Position numbers and translations under genes: made by a program. From Affinundibacterium macrobrachii (GTDB lineage: Bacteria > Pseudomonadota > Gammaproteobacteria > Burkholderiales > Burkholderiaceae_D), in the NCBI RefSeq assembly GCF_014652415.1, contig NZ_BMYT01000006.1:447-64446 (forward strand): 64,000 nt of DNA. Direction: 5' to 3'. Shown piece by piece: positions 1-9,676 of this stretch; the stretch's first letter is position 1; each line of letters opens with the position of its first letter. A model generated the notes under the pieces. It made no database searches. It had not been told where the DNA came from and worked only from the letters and a program-made list of their open reading frames with translations.

Positions 1-188
1 CTTCTCCTCTTATATTGCTGTACCGACTCTCTTTTGCGCTCTTTTTTACCTACCTGGCTACCGTCTTCTCTTTTTTCGACAAATTCATTACTTTGACTAG
101 GCCCTTCAGTTTTGCGCCTTCTGCATTTCATTCGGAATTTAGACTTCAATCAAAGTAAGGCAAGCAGAGTACGGCGGCTTGAGCAAGG

Positions 189-254
189 TATAATGCCTAG
201 TAGAGCTTCTACATCTAGCCTAGTCTTCATGAGATAAAGATGAACTCGCTAGGC
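189..254 (+). promoter_or_regulatory. Possible promoter and leader hairpin upstream of the GDT1-family gene
   Basis: A perfect -10 hexamer TATAAT lies at 189-194, but no convincing -35 is visible at the right distance. The following leader can fold: GCCTAG at 218-223 pairs with CTAGGC at 249-254, with an inner CTTCAT/ATGAA pairing. A second GCCTAG at 195-200 could compete for the same right arm. Mn2+ riboswitches (yybP-ykoY) often precede this transporter family, but I do not see their conserved loop sequences. Nothing gene-like was seen in 1-188. Confidence 0.3.
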
Positions 255-317
255 CATCACAGATCACGTGCGTATTTTTTCGAATTTTTACTCCTCAACT
301 GAATTCTTTTTAACCAT

Positions 318-884
318 ATGGAAGCTTTTCTTGTTTCAACACTGGCGGTTAGTATTGGTGAAATTGGTGACAAAACACAGTTACTGGCACTCTTGTTGGC
401 GGCGCGATATCGGAAACCTATACCGATTATTTTAGGGATTCTGATCGCAACTTTGGCGAATCACACGCTTGCTGGTTTGATTGGTCAGTGGGTTGTTAGT
501 CATATTTCGGCAGAGATTCTTCGTTGGGCTCTAGGACTTTCGTTTCTTGCGATCGCGGTGTGGATTTTGAAACCTGATGATATTGAAGACGAAGGATTGA
601 GCGAGGGGCGCTTTGGGGTTTTTATGCTTACTTTTATTAGTTTCTTTTTTGCAGAAATTGGTGATAAAACCCAGTTAGCCACGGTTGCTTTGGCGGCTAA
701 GTACTCAGAGTTAAGTTTAGTAATCGCCGGAACTACCTTAGGAATGCTGATTGCGGATGTGCCAGCCGTCTTTTTAGGTAAAGTTGCGTCACCTAATTTC
801 CCTTTCCATATTGTGCGCTGGTTAGCAGCCACAGTGTTCGCTGTCTTGGGGATACTTGTCTTGCTCAATCTGGGTGGCATGTAG
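318..884 (+). CDS. TMEM165/GDT1 (UPF0016) family cation transporter
   Basis: This is an integral inner-membrane protein of 188 residues with six predicted hydrophobic segments in two homologous halves. Each half carries the family signature E-x-G-D-K-T-Q (near residues 15-21 and 113-119), the acidic motif thought to bind the transported divalent cation. Members of the family export Mn2+ or exchange Ca2+/Mn2+ for protons; a Mn2+ exporter is the usual role in bacteria. The length is normal for a two-motif bacterial member. The gene stands alone between the window edge and an unrelated unknown gene. Substrate is inferred from the family only. Confidence 0.9.
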   Translation: MEAFLVSTLAVSIGEIGDKTQLLALLLAARYRKPIPIILGILIATLANHTLAGLIGQWVVSHISAEILRWALGLSFLAIAVWILKPDDIEDEGLSEGRFGVFMLTFISFFFAEIGDKTQLATVALAAKYSELSLVIAGTTLGMLIADVPAVFLGKVASPNFPFHIVRWLAATVFAVLGILVLLNLGGM

Positions 885-971
885 TCAGTAATTTAACGTG
901 ATCACGATCTAATTTTACGCATTTTTTATCGATTGACTTTATGCGTAGGTAATTTGTTGTCGGCAGTATTA

Positions 972-991
972 AATTGAATTGAATTGAATTG
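972..991. repeat. Four tandem copies of the pentamer AATTG
   Basis: Four perfect copies of AATTG lie directly before the ribosome-binding region of the next gene, whose ATG is at 1004. A 5-bp repeat here would change promoter or leader spacing if it slipped. Only four copies are present, so this is suggestive at most. Confidence 0.6.
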
Positions 992-1003
992 AAGAAAGAG
1001 TGT

Positions 1004-1819
1004 ATGAGTACTTATGTTTTGCCAAAAGGGACAGTAGTGAAGTTAGGAACACTGTCGAATAATCTTTATTCATTCTTGAATAATGGCGTACCTGCAGTTA
1101 TGCCGCGAATCGGCTTGGAAAGCCAACAAAATTTACCGGACTTTACCCAGCAGCAGGGAATCTACGTTGGTGAGCTAATGGCGTATTTTGCTGCAGCAGC
1201 GCTGTTCTGTCAGACTACTGCCCAGCTATATACGGAACATAAAGAAACGATGGATCAATTTGTTCAACAGTTGCAAACTAAACGCAGCAGCAAACCAAAT
1301 ATTCATGGTTTGGAAAATCTCTCAGTGCAGATTGGATTGCCTATCGTGTTAGAAATTGTTTTGGACGAAGATTGCGAAGTATTGGCGGATACGCACTTTG
1401 AGCCAAGTGACAAAACTGAGAAATGTTGGAAGCACTGGCGTAGCGTAGTGTTGAATCGAGCTGAAGGTATTCCTGCGAGCTGGATAAAGAAGTTTCATTT
1501 TCCACGCTTGCTTGATTATCGTGATTTAGAGGGTGCAAAAAATCCACGCGTGCTCGAGCAAACGATAGATACATCGTTGATGGTCGGCGGCATGATGCAA
1601 GTGTGGCATAGAGATGCGCCAGCGGATTTGTTAATGGCATTTAAAAAGCAATACGGGGTCATTAATTTTTCCCAGAGCATGGTCTTTAATGCGAATTCGT
1701 TGGAGCGTTTCTTCAACCTCAATAGCATGATCGATCCAGCAAGTCGATTATTAAATCAACTCACCATTTGGCAAGACCTTGATGCTTTAGCACAAAAGCA
1801 GGGAATTCCTTTGCAATAG
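1004..1819 (+). CDS. Hypothetical protein (271 residues)
   Basis: I do not recognise this family. The product is a soluble-looking protein without signal peptide or membrane segment. I chose the ATG at 1004 (MSTYVLPKG) because AGAAAGAG precedes it; an in-frame TTG at 989 would lie inside the pentamer repeat. The N-terminal third has an Ala-rich hydrophobic helix near residues 55-75, and the C-terminal half has repeated Leu/Phe-rich helices. It ends 4 bp before the stop of the convergent HDOD gene. Codon use resembles the neighbours, so it is probably real. Confidence 0.75.
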   Translation: MSTYVLPKGTVVKLGTLSNNLYSFLNNGVPAVMPRIGLESQQNLPDFTQQQGIYVGELMAYFAAAALFCQTTAQLYTEHKETMDQFVQQLQTKRSSKPNIHGLENLSVQIGLPIVLEIVLDEDCEVLADTHFEPSDKTEKCWKHWRSVVLNRAEGIPASWIKKFHFPRLLDYRDLEGAKNPRVLEQTIDTSLMVGGMMQVWHRDAPADLLMAFKKQYGVINFSQSMVFNANSLERFFNLNSMIDPASRLLNQLTIWQDLDALAQKQGIPLQ

Positions 1820-1823
1820 ACAA

Positions 1824-3356
1824 TCATCGTTTCATGATGGCACTCATTAACTGACTTTTTAAAGTCTTAATGAGTGCGGTTTCATCAGGTGGCACACCTT
1901 CAATGGCAGGCAAGCTGCGATCTGCATAAAATAAACCTAGTGGTTTATTATCGATAATGAGCGGCAAAATAATAAAGCTGCGCGTATCGGGCAATAAACT
2001 TTTGTACCATTTTGGGAGCATTGCTTGAATCTTAGGATTTAACGCCTCAGCAATCATTAGGTCGACGTTGTTGTGCATGGCGACATGAAAGATAGAGTCT
2101 TCATTGTCGACTGAAAATTGAAAAGCTTTTTGACGCTCGACATATTTTTCACCGACAGAAATTCTGGCGGTATATTTCCCTAACTGCAAATCGCGTAAGC
2201 AAACAGTTGCGAATCGAAATCCCATTGCACCATAAAGCGTTTCTAATACCAGAAGCACCAAGTCATTGAGCTTGATTTGTTTCGACGCTAACATCTGCGT
2301 TGCATCTTGTACACCAGCCAATAATAAATCTCTGGCGTTGCTTGGCTTTCCACTTGGATGCCGGCTGACGGTTTGTATTTGTTGCGTGTCGAAAGCCGGT
2401 AGCATGAATTCGCTACAGAAATCGCTCTCTTGAGAAACGGTAGATGTTGATTCGGTAGTTAGATTGGCGAGTGGAACTTCTAAAGTAATCGCTAATTGGC
2501 GTGCCTCTTTATCGACATTATTGAAAATTTCTTCGAGCTGATTATTGTGGATGTCGAGCGCACGACCAAAGCGTTTGACGATTTGTGAACAGCGTTGTTC
2601 TATCGGTATTTGACTTTCACCATTCTGCACTAGCGTACTCGCTAGCTCTTCACTGAAGCTGGCTACTTGTTTTATCCACTCTGTGTCTTGTGTGGTTTTC
2701 TTTACTTCTCCGTGCAGCGGTTGTAATGCAAAGATGATGCTTTCGGGTATTTTCCAATCGTGCAGCACGCTTTGGCCAAAACGCTCAAAACTACAACCTA
2801 GCAACTGAATGCACGCTTCATTGATTTGACCAGGATCGGCAAATCCTATGCTTTGAATTTTTTCATACAGAGGATGATCAAAAGCAGCAACTAGAATGCG
2901 TCCAATGTTTTTAAACAATGCCGCAACGGCGGCCTCTTCACTTTTTGGATGACGATTTCTTCTTGCGATTTCACGTGCTGTTACGCTGGCGCAAAGCGCT
3001 TGAACGAGTTCTTTGCGTACTGATTGGGCTTGTTTGTAATCTTTGAACCCATCAACCAGCAAGGTTGCCATCGCATTGGCTTTAATGGTGTCGAAGCCCA
3101 ATAAGAAAATCGCTCTGGAAATAGTGGTGACCGATACGCCACCGGCAGTACGATAGGCAATCGTGTTGGATACGTGCAGTATTTTTTGTGTCAGCGCAAC
3201 ATCGGAAAGAATGAAGTGGGCCAGTTCCGAAACAGAATCTTCCCCGGATGAAGTAATTTGAATGACTTTGCTAATCGTCACCCCAAGCGTAGGCAAATTT
3301 TTGTCGCTACGAATCTTGTCGAGTAGACGTTCGCGAACATGGAGGCTAGTCGACAT
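1824..3356 (-). CDS. HDOD domain protein with C-terminal GAF-like domain
   Basis: The N-terminal ~200 residues are an HDOD domain, a non-enzymatic relative of HD phosphohydrolases used in signalling. Visible features are the LPTLGVTISKVIQ start, the LSDVALTQKILHVSN stretch and the FLLGFDTIK segment. A GAF-like region follows at about residues 330-500 (for example the FIILPLIIDNKPLGLFYADR end). The start is set at 3356 (MSTSLHV) rather than an upstream in-frame codon, so that it does not overlap the preceding regulator gene, which ends 20 bp away. The two genes probably form an operon in which the regulator feeds the HDOD protein. The signal is unknown. Confidence 0.85.
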   Translation of the reverse strand: MSTSLHVRERLLDKIRSDKNLPTLGVTISKVIQITSSGEDSVSELAHFILSDVALTQKILHVSNTIAYRTAGGVSVTTISRAIFLLGFDTIKANAMATLLVDGFKDYKQAQSVRKELVQALCASVTAREIARRNRHPKSEEAAVAALFKNIGRILVAAFDHPLYEKIQSIGFADPGQINEACIQLLGCSFERFGQSVLHDWKIPESIIFALQPLHGEVKKTTQDTEWIKQVASFSEELASTLVQNGESQIPIEQRCSQIVKRFGRALDIHNNQLEEIFNNVDKEARQLAITLEVPLANLTTESTSTVSQESDFCSEFMLPAFDTQQIQTVSRHPSGKPSNARDLLLAGVQDATQMLASKQIKLNDLVLLVLETLYGAMGFRFATVCLRDLQLGKYTARISVGEKYVERQKAFQFSVDNEDSIFHVAMHNNVDLMIAEALNPKIQAMLPKWYKSLLPDTRSFIILPLIIDNKPLGLFYADRSLPAIEGVPPDETALIKTLKSQLMSAIMKR

Positions 3357-3375
3357 AGTCACAGATTTTTTTAGG

Positions 3376-5004
3376 TTATTTTGCTCGAACAGCGTCAATT
3401 CCAAAGCGTTTTTGCAATTCGCCATACAGTGAACGTATGGCTTTCAAACGGTTGTTCATCGGGTCTAAGCGCGCAGCGGATTCGATCAATTGCTTCGCCA
3501 GACTACCTGTGGCAGGGTCCCAACCCAAATTTTCAAGGCATTTGAGCGCTGCCAATGCAGCATTCAACACCACTTGCGGATTATCTGGTGATTTTCTAGC
3601 GGCGCTAGACATCAATTCTACAGAGCCACGGAAGTCACCTTCTTTCGCTTTTTGAACACCCAGCGCTACCAAGTCTTTTACTTCTTGTTGGCTCTTCTTC
3701 ACGAGCTCTTGCCCAATATGACCTTTGCCCGCGCTTTCAAATACGCCCAATGCTCTCGTCACCATTTGTTGGTTGGGGGCGTTGCGCATGACTTCCATGA
3801 TAACTTCGGAGGCAGCGCCTTCGTTATTGTTTTCTAAGCAGCTTTTGGCGAGTCCCAGCTTGAGATCGTTCGATAGGCCTATCTCATCACGATTGGCTTG
3901 AACTGCCGCATCGAGCTCTTCTGTTAGTTTTGCCGTATCACCAGTGGACGCGTGTACCAAAGCTGCAGAAATTGCACGACATGCCTCGGTCTTTTTTATT
4001 CCAGACATGCTTTTTTCTAGGTCACGAATTACCGATTTTGCTTGATTGTGATCACCTTTTTTAACTAAGGCATCGACCAGCTTGACATGATCTTCAGGGT
4101 CGCGAAACTCAGAATATTTTGCTTTGCTAACGACTTTTTTTAATACAGTTTCAGCCGTTTCAATGTCACCTGTTTCTAGTGCGAGTGAACCTAATTTACG
4201 AAGTCTGCGCACTGCATGGGGTGAGACTGTTACGGCGGTATCGAGCACCGACTTGGCTTCCGGTAAAGCACCAATGGCTTCATGTGTTTTGGATAGCCAA
4301 TCATAGGCATCCATGTACTTATTATTTTCTAACACAAGGCTGCTCAGAATATCTTCAGCCTCTTGATACCGTCCTTGCATGTAGAGGGTTTTCGCGAGGC
4401 CTAGTTTGGCCCATGCGACAGTTTTCATTTCGTATAATTTGACGTAAAGCTCTTCTGCTTCGTTTGCTTCGCCCAAGATGACATGTAGTTCGGCGCGTAA
4501 GCGCATGAAGTCAACGAGGTAGCGCGGTGAAGTCTGTTCACCCTCTAAACAGGCCTCTAATGCTTCACGTACAAAACCTTGCTCCATTAAATTAAATACT
4601 TCCATGAAGGCTTTGCGCTTTTCAATTGCTTTAAGCACGCGCTCAAGTAAGGCGTCGGCGGTGAAGGGTTTGAGCAAATAATCGGAAGGAGCTAATTCGG
4701 CGGCACTGACAACTTTTGCGTAAGCACGCTCAGCCGTGACCATGATGAAAATTGTCGATAAAGGTGTTAGTTTGTGATGACGAACATCTTCGAGTAATTG
4801 CTGTCCATCTTGGCCTACACCTAGGTCGTATTCACACAGAATTAAGTCGAATACCTTTGATTGAATCGCGCGTATCGCGGTGCCGGCTGAAATAGCGTGA
4901 TCAATTTTGCTGATGCCACATAAGTTCAGCATATTATGCAAACTGACACGCATACCGGAATGCGGCTCAATTAGCAGTGCGCGAATTTCCCCTAAATTAC
5001 TCAT
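3376..5004 (-). CDS. Response regulator with REC domain and TPR repeats
   Basis: An N-terminal REC domain (about residues 8-130) shows the phosphoacceptor region LILCEYDLG and the conserved K in LLKPF. It is followed by about 400 residues of helical TPR-like repeats (for example the YMQGRYQEAEDIL and ALLVHASTGD stretches) and no DNA-binding domain. The output is therefore probably protein-protein interaction. The start at 5004 (MSNLGEIRAL) has AAAGG upstream; an in-frame start 48 bp further up lacks this. It is likely co-transcribed with the HDOD gene downstream. No cognate histidine kinase is adjacent. Confidence 0.85.
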   Translation of the reverse strand: MSNLGEIRALLIEPHSGMRVSLHNMLNLCGISKIDHAISAGTAIRAIQSKVFDLILCEYDLGVGQDGQQLLEDVRHHKLTPLSTIFIMVTAERAYAKVVSAAELAPSDYLLKPFTADALLERVLKAIEKRKAFMEVFNLMEQGFVREALEACLEGEQTSPRYLVDFMRLRAELHVILGEANEAEELYVKLYEMKTVAWAKLGLAKTLYMQGRYQEAEDILSSLVLENNKYMDAYDWLSKTHEAIGALPEAKSVLDTAVTVSPHAVRRLRKLGSLALETGDIETAETVLKKVVSKAKYSEFRDPEDHVKLVDALVKKGDHNQAKSVIRDLEKSMSGIKKTEACRAISAALVHASTGDTAKLTEELDAAVQANRDEIGLSNDLKLGLAKSCLENNNEGAASEVIMEVMRNAPNQQMVTRALGVFESAGKGHIGQELVKKSQQEVKDLVALGVQKAKEGDFRGSVELMSSAARKSPDNPQVVLNAALAALKCLENLGWDPATGSLAKQLIESAARLDPMNNRLKAIRSLYGELQKRFGIDAVRAK

Positions 5005-5204
5005 GAGAACCTTTGATGATGTGGGAGTTGCCTGTTTTAATTGTTTTGGCAAAACATCGGATAAAACGAGCAGTCGAATTTGTACTAAGTAGATGACGAC
5101 TCGCTTGTGCTAAAACTTTAACCGATTCGTTCTGAATAATGTAGCTGTATAGCAATTTTTTTCAAGGCTATTCGCACAACGTCGCTAGAATGCGACGCTA
5201 TCTT

Positions 5205-5402
5205 TCATTTGAGAAATTTTGCAATCAAGAGCACAAACAGAGAAAGCAAGACGGTCGAGGCAAAAGGTATAGTAAAAATCTTACCGAATAGCTTGAAGCG
5301 TAGATCGCCAGGTAATCGTCCTATGCCTAGCTTTTGCAGCCAAGGGAGTAAATTGGCAAATAAAACCAAGCCAATAAAAATCACTAACACCCAACGGATC
5401 AT
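5205..5402 (-). CDS. DUF2905 family small membrane protein
   Basis: This 65-residue protein has two transmembrane segments separated by the family-typical LGIGRLPGDLRF stretch (R-L-P-G-D). AAAGGAC lies 6 bp before the ATG. The DUF2905 family has no assigned biochemical function. The gene sits between the MidA gene and the regulator cluster, all on the minus strand. Confidence 0.88.
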   Translation of the reverse strand: MIRWVLVIFIGLVLFANLLPWLQKLGIGRLPGDLRFKLFGKIFTIPFASTVLLSLFVLLIAKFLK

Positions 5403-5488
5403 GCTTTGTCCTTTGTTTTAAATAAGATAAATACCTTGTGTAACTTCACCAAAATTACTCGGCTATTTAGTCATCGGCTATAGACAAT

Positions 5489-6706
5489 CTACAGCCGATG
5501 ACTACGGTCGTACTGCAGCAAGGCATCGGGTAGTTCTACAGCACAACCTAGTATTAATACTTTAAATAATTCACCCATTTCAGCGGGTGACAGTAGCTTT
5601 TGTACGGCGTTACTAGCGGGCAGGTAGCGTTGCGAGTCTTCAACTGGAATTCTGCTCAAAATTTGTGTGATGCCACAACTGAGCAAAAAGCCTGCTTGGC
5701 TGGTATAAGCCAATAGATCTAAACCGGCATTCACACCAGCGCTTGCGATTGCGGTGAAATCCACATGCGCGGTGATATCTTGCAAGCCAGGCAGATAGAA
5801 TGGATCGCTGTGCGCATGGTGTCGGTAGTGGCACATTAAGGTGCCTTGGTCGCGCTGCGGTAAGTAATATTCGTGCGCAGGAAAGCCATAATCGAGCCAA
5901 ATCGCCACACCACCGCGACCTGATGCGGCTTTTCCGGCTAATAACATTGCTGCAACACTACGCATGAAGCCAATTTCAATTGGATGCACTTCGCTTATGT
6001 AGCCAATTGGTAGTTCTTCTGCATTGGGAATCTGTGCAATCAGCGCTGCGATTTGTGCATCGTTTTCATGCATTTCAACTAACTTCAACGTCGGGGTGGA
6101 ACTAGTTGTGCTTGATTCTGTGCTAACACCCAACCGTTTCCAGCCTTGCTCTGATTTACAAACTAGTTCAACCGGCATCGCATCGAGAACCTCATTTCCC
6201 AGCACGACACCTGAGAAAGTAGTCGGCACACTTGTTAGCCAGACTACTTGTGGGAAATCTTTCAGGCGTTCTTCTTGTCTAGCTCTGAGTTCGCCGGACA
6301 ATTCCACGATAAAATAGCGCTTTAGCGGAATTTGAGATTGCTGACATTCGGTCAAAATATCAAATGCCAGTTTGCCGGAGCCGGCACCGAACTCCATGAT
6401 TTCAGGACTTGTTTGTGTGAAAAGTTGTTGTGCCAGTTGCGCTAAGCTAGCACCAAACAATGCGCTCATTTCGGGCGCGGTCGTAAAATCACCATCCGCA
6501 CCAAGTTTGGCAGAGCCGCCGCTGTAATAGCCTAAGCGTGGCGTATACAATGCCAACTCCATGTAGCGAGAGAAGGGAATGATGCCGCCATTGCTGCTGA
6601 TTTCTGTGTGTATAAGCGTTTCAAGTTGTCGCGATACCCGCAGTGCATCGTCCGACGGAACAGGTAAGCTTAATTGAGGGCGAGGAGTTGGATGTAGTTT
6701 CTGCAT
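5489..6706 (-). CDS. SAM-dependent methyltransferase, MidA/NDUFAF7 family (DUF185)
   Basis: This is a class I methyltransferase of the family whose mitochondrial member methylates an arginine of complex I subunit NDUFS2. The GDFTTAPEMS start, the motif I region MEFGAGSGKLAFDIL and the VLGNEVLDAMPVE segment are diagnostic. At 405 residues the length is normal. It is divergent from the pterin cluster at 6856, an arrangement often seen in Burkholderiales. The bacterial substrate is not established. No strong Shine-Dalgarno is visible at the chosen ATG. Confidence 0.88.
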   Translation of the reverse strand: MQKLHPTPRPQLSLPVPSDDALRVSRQLETLIHTEISSNGGIIPFSRYMELALYTPRLGYYSGGSAKLGADGDFTTAPEMSALFGASLAQLAQQLFTQTSPEIMEFGAGSGKLAFDILTECQQSQIPLKRYFIVELSGELRARQEERLKDFPQVVWLTSVPTTFSGVVLGNEVLDAMPVELVCKSEQGWKRLGVSTESSTTSSTPTLKLVEMHENDAQIAALIAQIPNAEELPIGYISEVHPIEIGFMRSVAAMLLAGKAASGRGGVAIWLDYGFPAHEYYLPQRDQGTLMCHYRHHAHSDPFYLPGLQDITAHVDFTAIASAGVNAGLDLLAYTSQAGFLLSCGITQILSRIPVEDSQRYLPASNAVQKLLSPAEMGELFKVLILGCAVELPDALLQYDRSHRL

Positions 6707-6855
6707 ACCAGCATTGTATTAAAAGCGAGGTAGTTCCGGTCAATAAGTGAAAACATTTTCGCTTATTGTTATATCAAACAAGATAAAAAAAACTGATATG
6801 GTGCCAGCGTGCCTGCGTCTTGTCATTGCATATCAGTGCAGACCCGAGAAATTGA

Positions 6856-7662
6856 ATGAATATGCTTACGCAACAAGTAACATCTGGGCAAGTCGCATTG
6901 GTGACGGGGGCCGCCAAACGTATCGGTCGTCATATTGCCTTGTGTATGGCACAACGAGGTTGGGATATTGCGGTTCACTATCATCATTCAGCTGACGAAG
7001 CGGCACAGGTGGTAGCAGAAATAAGGCAAATCGGACGACGTGCGATTGCGGTGCGGGCAGATTTAGGTAATGTTGAGCAGGTCAAGAAAATCGTGCCGCA
7101 AGTTGTGCATCAATTGGGGCGCCTTGATTGTGTAGTGAATAATGCTTCTTTGTTTGAGGCCGACAGTGCGGCTGATTTTTCGCAAGCTTGTTTGGATAAA
7201 CACATGCACGCGAATTTGATGGCACCAATTATGTTGGCGCAAGATTTACATGTGTCTTTGCCTGATGATGTTCCAGCTGGTATCGCCTCTGTAATAAATA
7301 TTCTTGATCAGAAATTGTTTAATTTAAATCCTGATTATTTATCTTACACATTGTCGAAAGCGGCACTACATACTGCGACTACCAGTTTGGCACAGGCTTT
7401 AGCACCTAAGCTGAGAGTAGTTGGGGTAGCGCCTGGATTGTCGATGCTATCGGGAGAGCAAAGCGAAACCGATTTTCAGGCTGCGCATAAAGTGACGCCA
7501 TTGGGGCGTTCTAGTACGCCAGAAGACATCGCTGAAGCAGTCTGTTATGTCGCAAGTGCCAAGGCAATCACTGGCACTACGATCGTCGTTGATGGCGGGC
7601 AGCATTTGATTCCTACTCAGCGTGATGTGATGTTTTTAGCGAAAGCTAATTCAGATTCCTAG
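6856..7662 (+). CDS. SDR-family pteridine reductase-like oxidoreductase (FolM type)
   Basis: This is a short-chain dehydrogenase of 268 residues. The NAD(P)-binding motif is TGAAKRIG with downstream HYHHSADEA, typical of pteridine reductases and FolM (dihydromonapterin/dihydrofolate reductase). The active-site pattern Y-x-x-x-K is in YTLSKAAL, and NNAS is also present. It lies just upstream of folB, supporting a role in pterin/folate metabolism. Assignment to FolM rather than another SDR rests on motif similarity and context. Confidence 0.82.
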   Translation: MNMLTQQVTSGQVALVTGAAKRIGRHIALCMAQRGWDIAVHYHHSADEAAQVVAEIRQIGRRAIAVRADLGNVEQVKKIVPQVVHQLGRLDCVVNNASLFEADSAADFSQACLDKHMHANLMAPIMLAQDLHVSLPDDVPAGIASVINILDQKLFNLNPDYLSYTLSKAALHTATTSLAQALAPKLRVVGVAPGLSMLSGEQSETDFQAAHKVTPLGRSSTPEDIAEAVCYVASAKAITGTTIVVDGGQHLIPTQRDVMFLAKANSDS

Positions 7663-7755
7663 ATGTCATCGATTACTTTCCTAGCGATTGCTAAACGATG
7701 ATCTAGTGCTTATTTTTGTTATTTTTAATTTGTAAGTTTTTTAAAGCGATTCTTT

Positions 7756-8154
7756 ATGTTATCCATACTCCACCACCCACAACTCGCCGATTGTCGTCGT
7801 TTGTTTTTGCGCAATTACGAGGTATCTATCAATATCGGTGTGCATGAATTTGAAAAGAAGGGGGAGCAAAGAGTCATGATCAATGTTGATCTATACATCC
7901 CCTTGGCATTGTCTACGCCAAAAGATGATCAGCTCGATGAGGTCGTTGACTATGATTTTATGCGTGGCACGATTGCCGCGCGTGTGGCGCAAGGTCATGT
8001 GCATTTGCAAGAAACCTTGTGTGATGATGTCGCAAAAATTATGTTGGCACATCCTCGTGTACGTGCGGTGCGCGTGTCAACGATGAAACCAGATGTTTAT
8101 CCAGATTGCGAAGGCGTCGGGGTTGAAGTGTTTCAAATTAAATCGGAAGTGTGA
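7756..8154 (+). CDS. folB: Dihydroneopterin aldolase family protein
   Basis: This 132-residue protein is of the FolB/FolX fold, which converts 7,8-dihydroneopterin to 6-hydroxymethyl-dihydropterin (folate pathway), or epimerises its triphosphate in FolX. The segments [20 protein letters not shown] and [10 protein letters not shown] are family hallmarks. Its stop overlaps the GTG start of ttcA, indicating translational coupling. Context with the SDR gene favours a pterin role; FolB and FolX cannot be separated here. Confidence 0.85.
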   Translation: MLSILHHPQLADCRRLFLRNYEVSINIGVHEFEKKGEQRVMINVDLYIPLALSTPKDDQLDEVVDYDFMRGTIAARVAQGHVHLQETLCDDVAKIMLAHPRVRAVRVSTMKPDVYPDCEGVGVEVFQIKSEV

Positions 8155-9110
8155 GTCGAATTATGCAAGTCATTTCTATGCCTACACCAAGCAATCCAGC
8201 GCAAATGGCAGCGACGCGCTCACCAGAGAAAATCGCTTACGAAAACAATAAATTACATAAACGCTTGTGTCGTTTAGTTGGGCAGGCGATCGGCGATTTC
8301 AATATGATCGAAGACGGCGACAAGGTGATGGTTTGTCTTTCTGGCGGCAAAGACAGTTACGCGCTACTCGATATTTTGATGACCTTACGCGAACGTGCGC
8401 CGATTCATTTCGATATCGTCGCCGTCAATCTCGATCAAAAGCAGCCGGGCTTTCCCGAAGATGTGTTGCCTGCGTATTTGGATAAATTGGGCATTCCGTA
8501 TCACATCGAAAACCAAGACACCTATAGTATCGTCAAGCGTTTGGTGCCAGAAGGAAAAACCACCTGTTCTTTGTGTTCACGCTTGCGTCGTGGCATTTTG
8601 TATCGTGTAGCAGATGAGCTGGGGGCGACCAAGATCGCGCTAGGTCATCATCGTGATGACATTATGGAGACCTTTTTTCTGAACATGTTTTTTGGTGGCA
8701 AGTTAAAAGGTATGCCCGCGAAATTACAATCAGATGATGGCAAACACATCGTGATTCGCCCGCTTGCTTATGTCAAAGAAAGTGATACGGAACGATATGC
8801 GGCGGTAAAGCAATTCCCTATCATTCCTTGCAATTTGTGCGGCTCGCAAGAAAATCTGCAACGTAAGCATGTGAAGCAATTAATGCGTGACTGGGACAAA
8901 CAACATCCGGGTCGTGTTGATAATATTTTCTCTGCCTTATCGACCGTTGTTCCATCACATTTAATGGATAAAGATTTGTTCAATTTCCGCGATTTGGCTT
9001 TGACTGGTGAGGCAATGCCAAATGGCGATATCGCTTTCGATGAAGAACCTTGTGCGACTCCAACCAATACGATCAGCACCATGATGCAGTCAAATCTGGA
9101 TCAAGATTAG
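8151..9110 (+). CDS. ttcA: tRNA 2-thiocytidine(32) biosynthesis protein TtcA
   Basis: TtcA uses ATP and an iron-sulfur cluster to thiolate cytidine 32 of some tRNAs. The PP-loop SGGKDS and two cysteine pairs, CSLC ([12 protein letters not shown]) and CNLC (PCNLCGSQ), are present as needed for cluster binding. The motif GHHRDD is also typical. The GTG at 8151 overlaps the folB stop (GTGA); an ATG at 8163 is an alternative. A clear terminator follows the gene. Confidence 0.95.
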   Translation: MSRIMQVISMPTPSNPAQMAATRSPEKIAYENNKLHKRLCRLVGQAIGDFNMIEDGDKVMVCLSGGKDSYALLDILMTLRERAPIHFDIVAVNLDQKQPGFPEDVLPAYLDKLGIPYHIENQDTYSIVKRLVPEGKTTCSLCSRLRRGILYRVADELGATKIALGHHRDDIMETFFLNMFFGGKLKGMPAKLQSDDGKHIVIRPLAYVKESDTERYAAVKQFPIIPCNLCGSQENLQRKHVKQLMRDWDKQHPGRVDNIFSALSTVVPSHLMDKDLFNFRDLALTGEAMPNGDIAFDEEPCATPTNTISTMMQSNLDQD

Positions 9111-9175
9111 TTTGATCGGCTAGTGCCCTATGGCGATTAGCCGACCAAGGAATAAAGTAATCAAGATAGTTTGAG

Positions 9176-9201
9176 AATGCGCCTGCGGGCGCATTTTTTT
9201 T
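9176..9201 (+). terminator. Rho-independent terminator after ttcA
   Basis: AATGCGCC (9176-9183) pairs with GGCGCATT (9188-9195) around a 4-nt loop, followed by a T tract to 9201. Confidence 0.9.
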
Positions 9202-9676
9202 GACCATCGTTAGCCTTCGCTACGCATGCAAGCAATCATTTTGTGTTTTCGCGATAGATAGTTAGCCGAGCTTCGTCACAAATGCGGGGTATTCGTCATC
9301 AATAATTCGTCGTTTGTCGCAGCATCGACCATTCTTGCGCAATGCTATTTACACTGTCTTTATCAATTAATCTATGTGTGTGGTTTACGACAAAATTAGG
9401 ATTTACGCAGAACAGACGCTTGCATCAATGCAGTCGCTTAGTATTACATTTGCATTGCCTTTGAAGACGCGCTTAGCTAGCGGAATTTTGCAACAATCCT
9501 AAAACTAACGTAGTTTAAGAGAAAAATATGTATTTTAGATAAGTAAGGAATATGATGCTATTTCTAGTTATCTATTTTTTCAAATAACACGAATTTAGAT
9601 GGCTCACTTTTGCTGATCGATTTCTGTGCTGTACTTGATCTAAGTGAAATCATCTTTCATAGAAAAGGGAATTCTC
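9202..9676. other. Intergenic region with no gene seen
   Basis: This AT-rich stretch between the ttcA terminator and the Yip1-like gene shows no ORF with coding character and no recognised RNA. It presumably carries the promoter of the efflux cluster, but I cannot place one confidently. Confidence 0.5.

Noticed and set aside
1-317. yybP-ykoY Mn2+ riboswitch upstream of the GDT1-family gene
   Set aside because: The conserved loop sequences of that class are not present; only a simple hairpin is seen.
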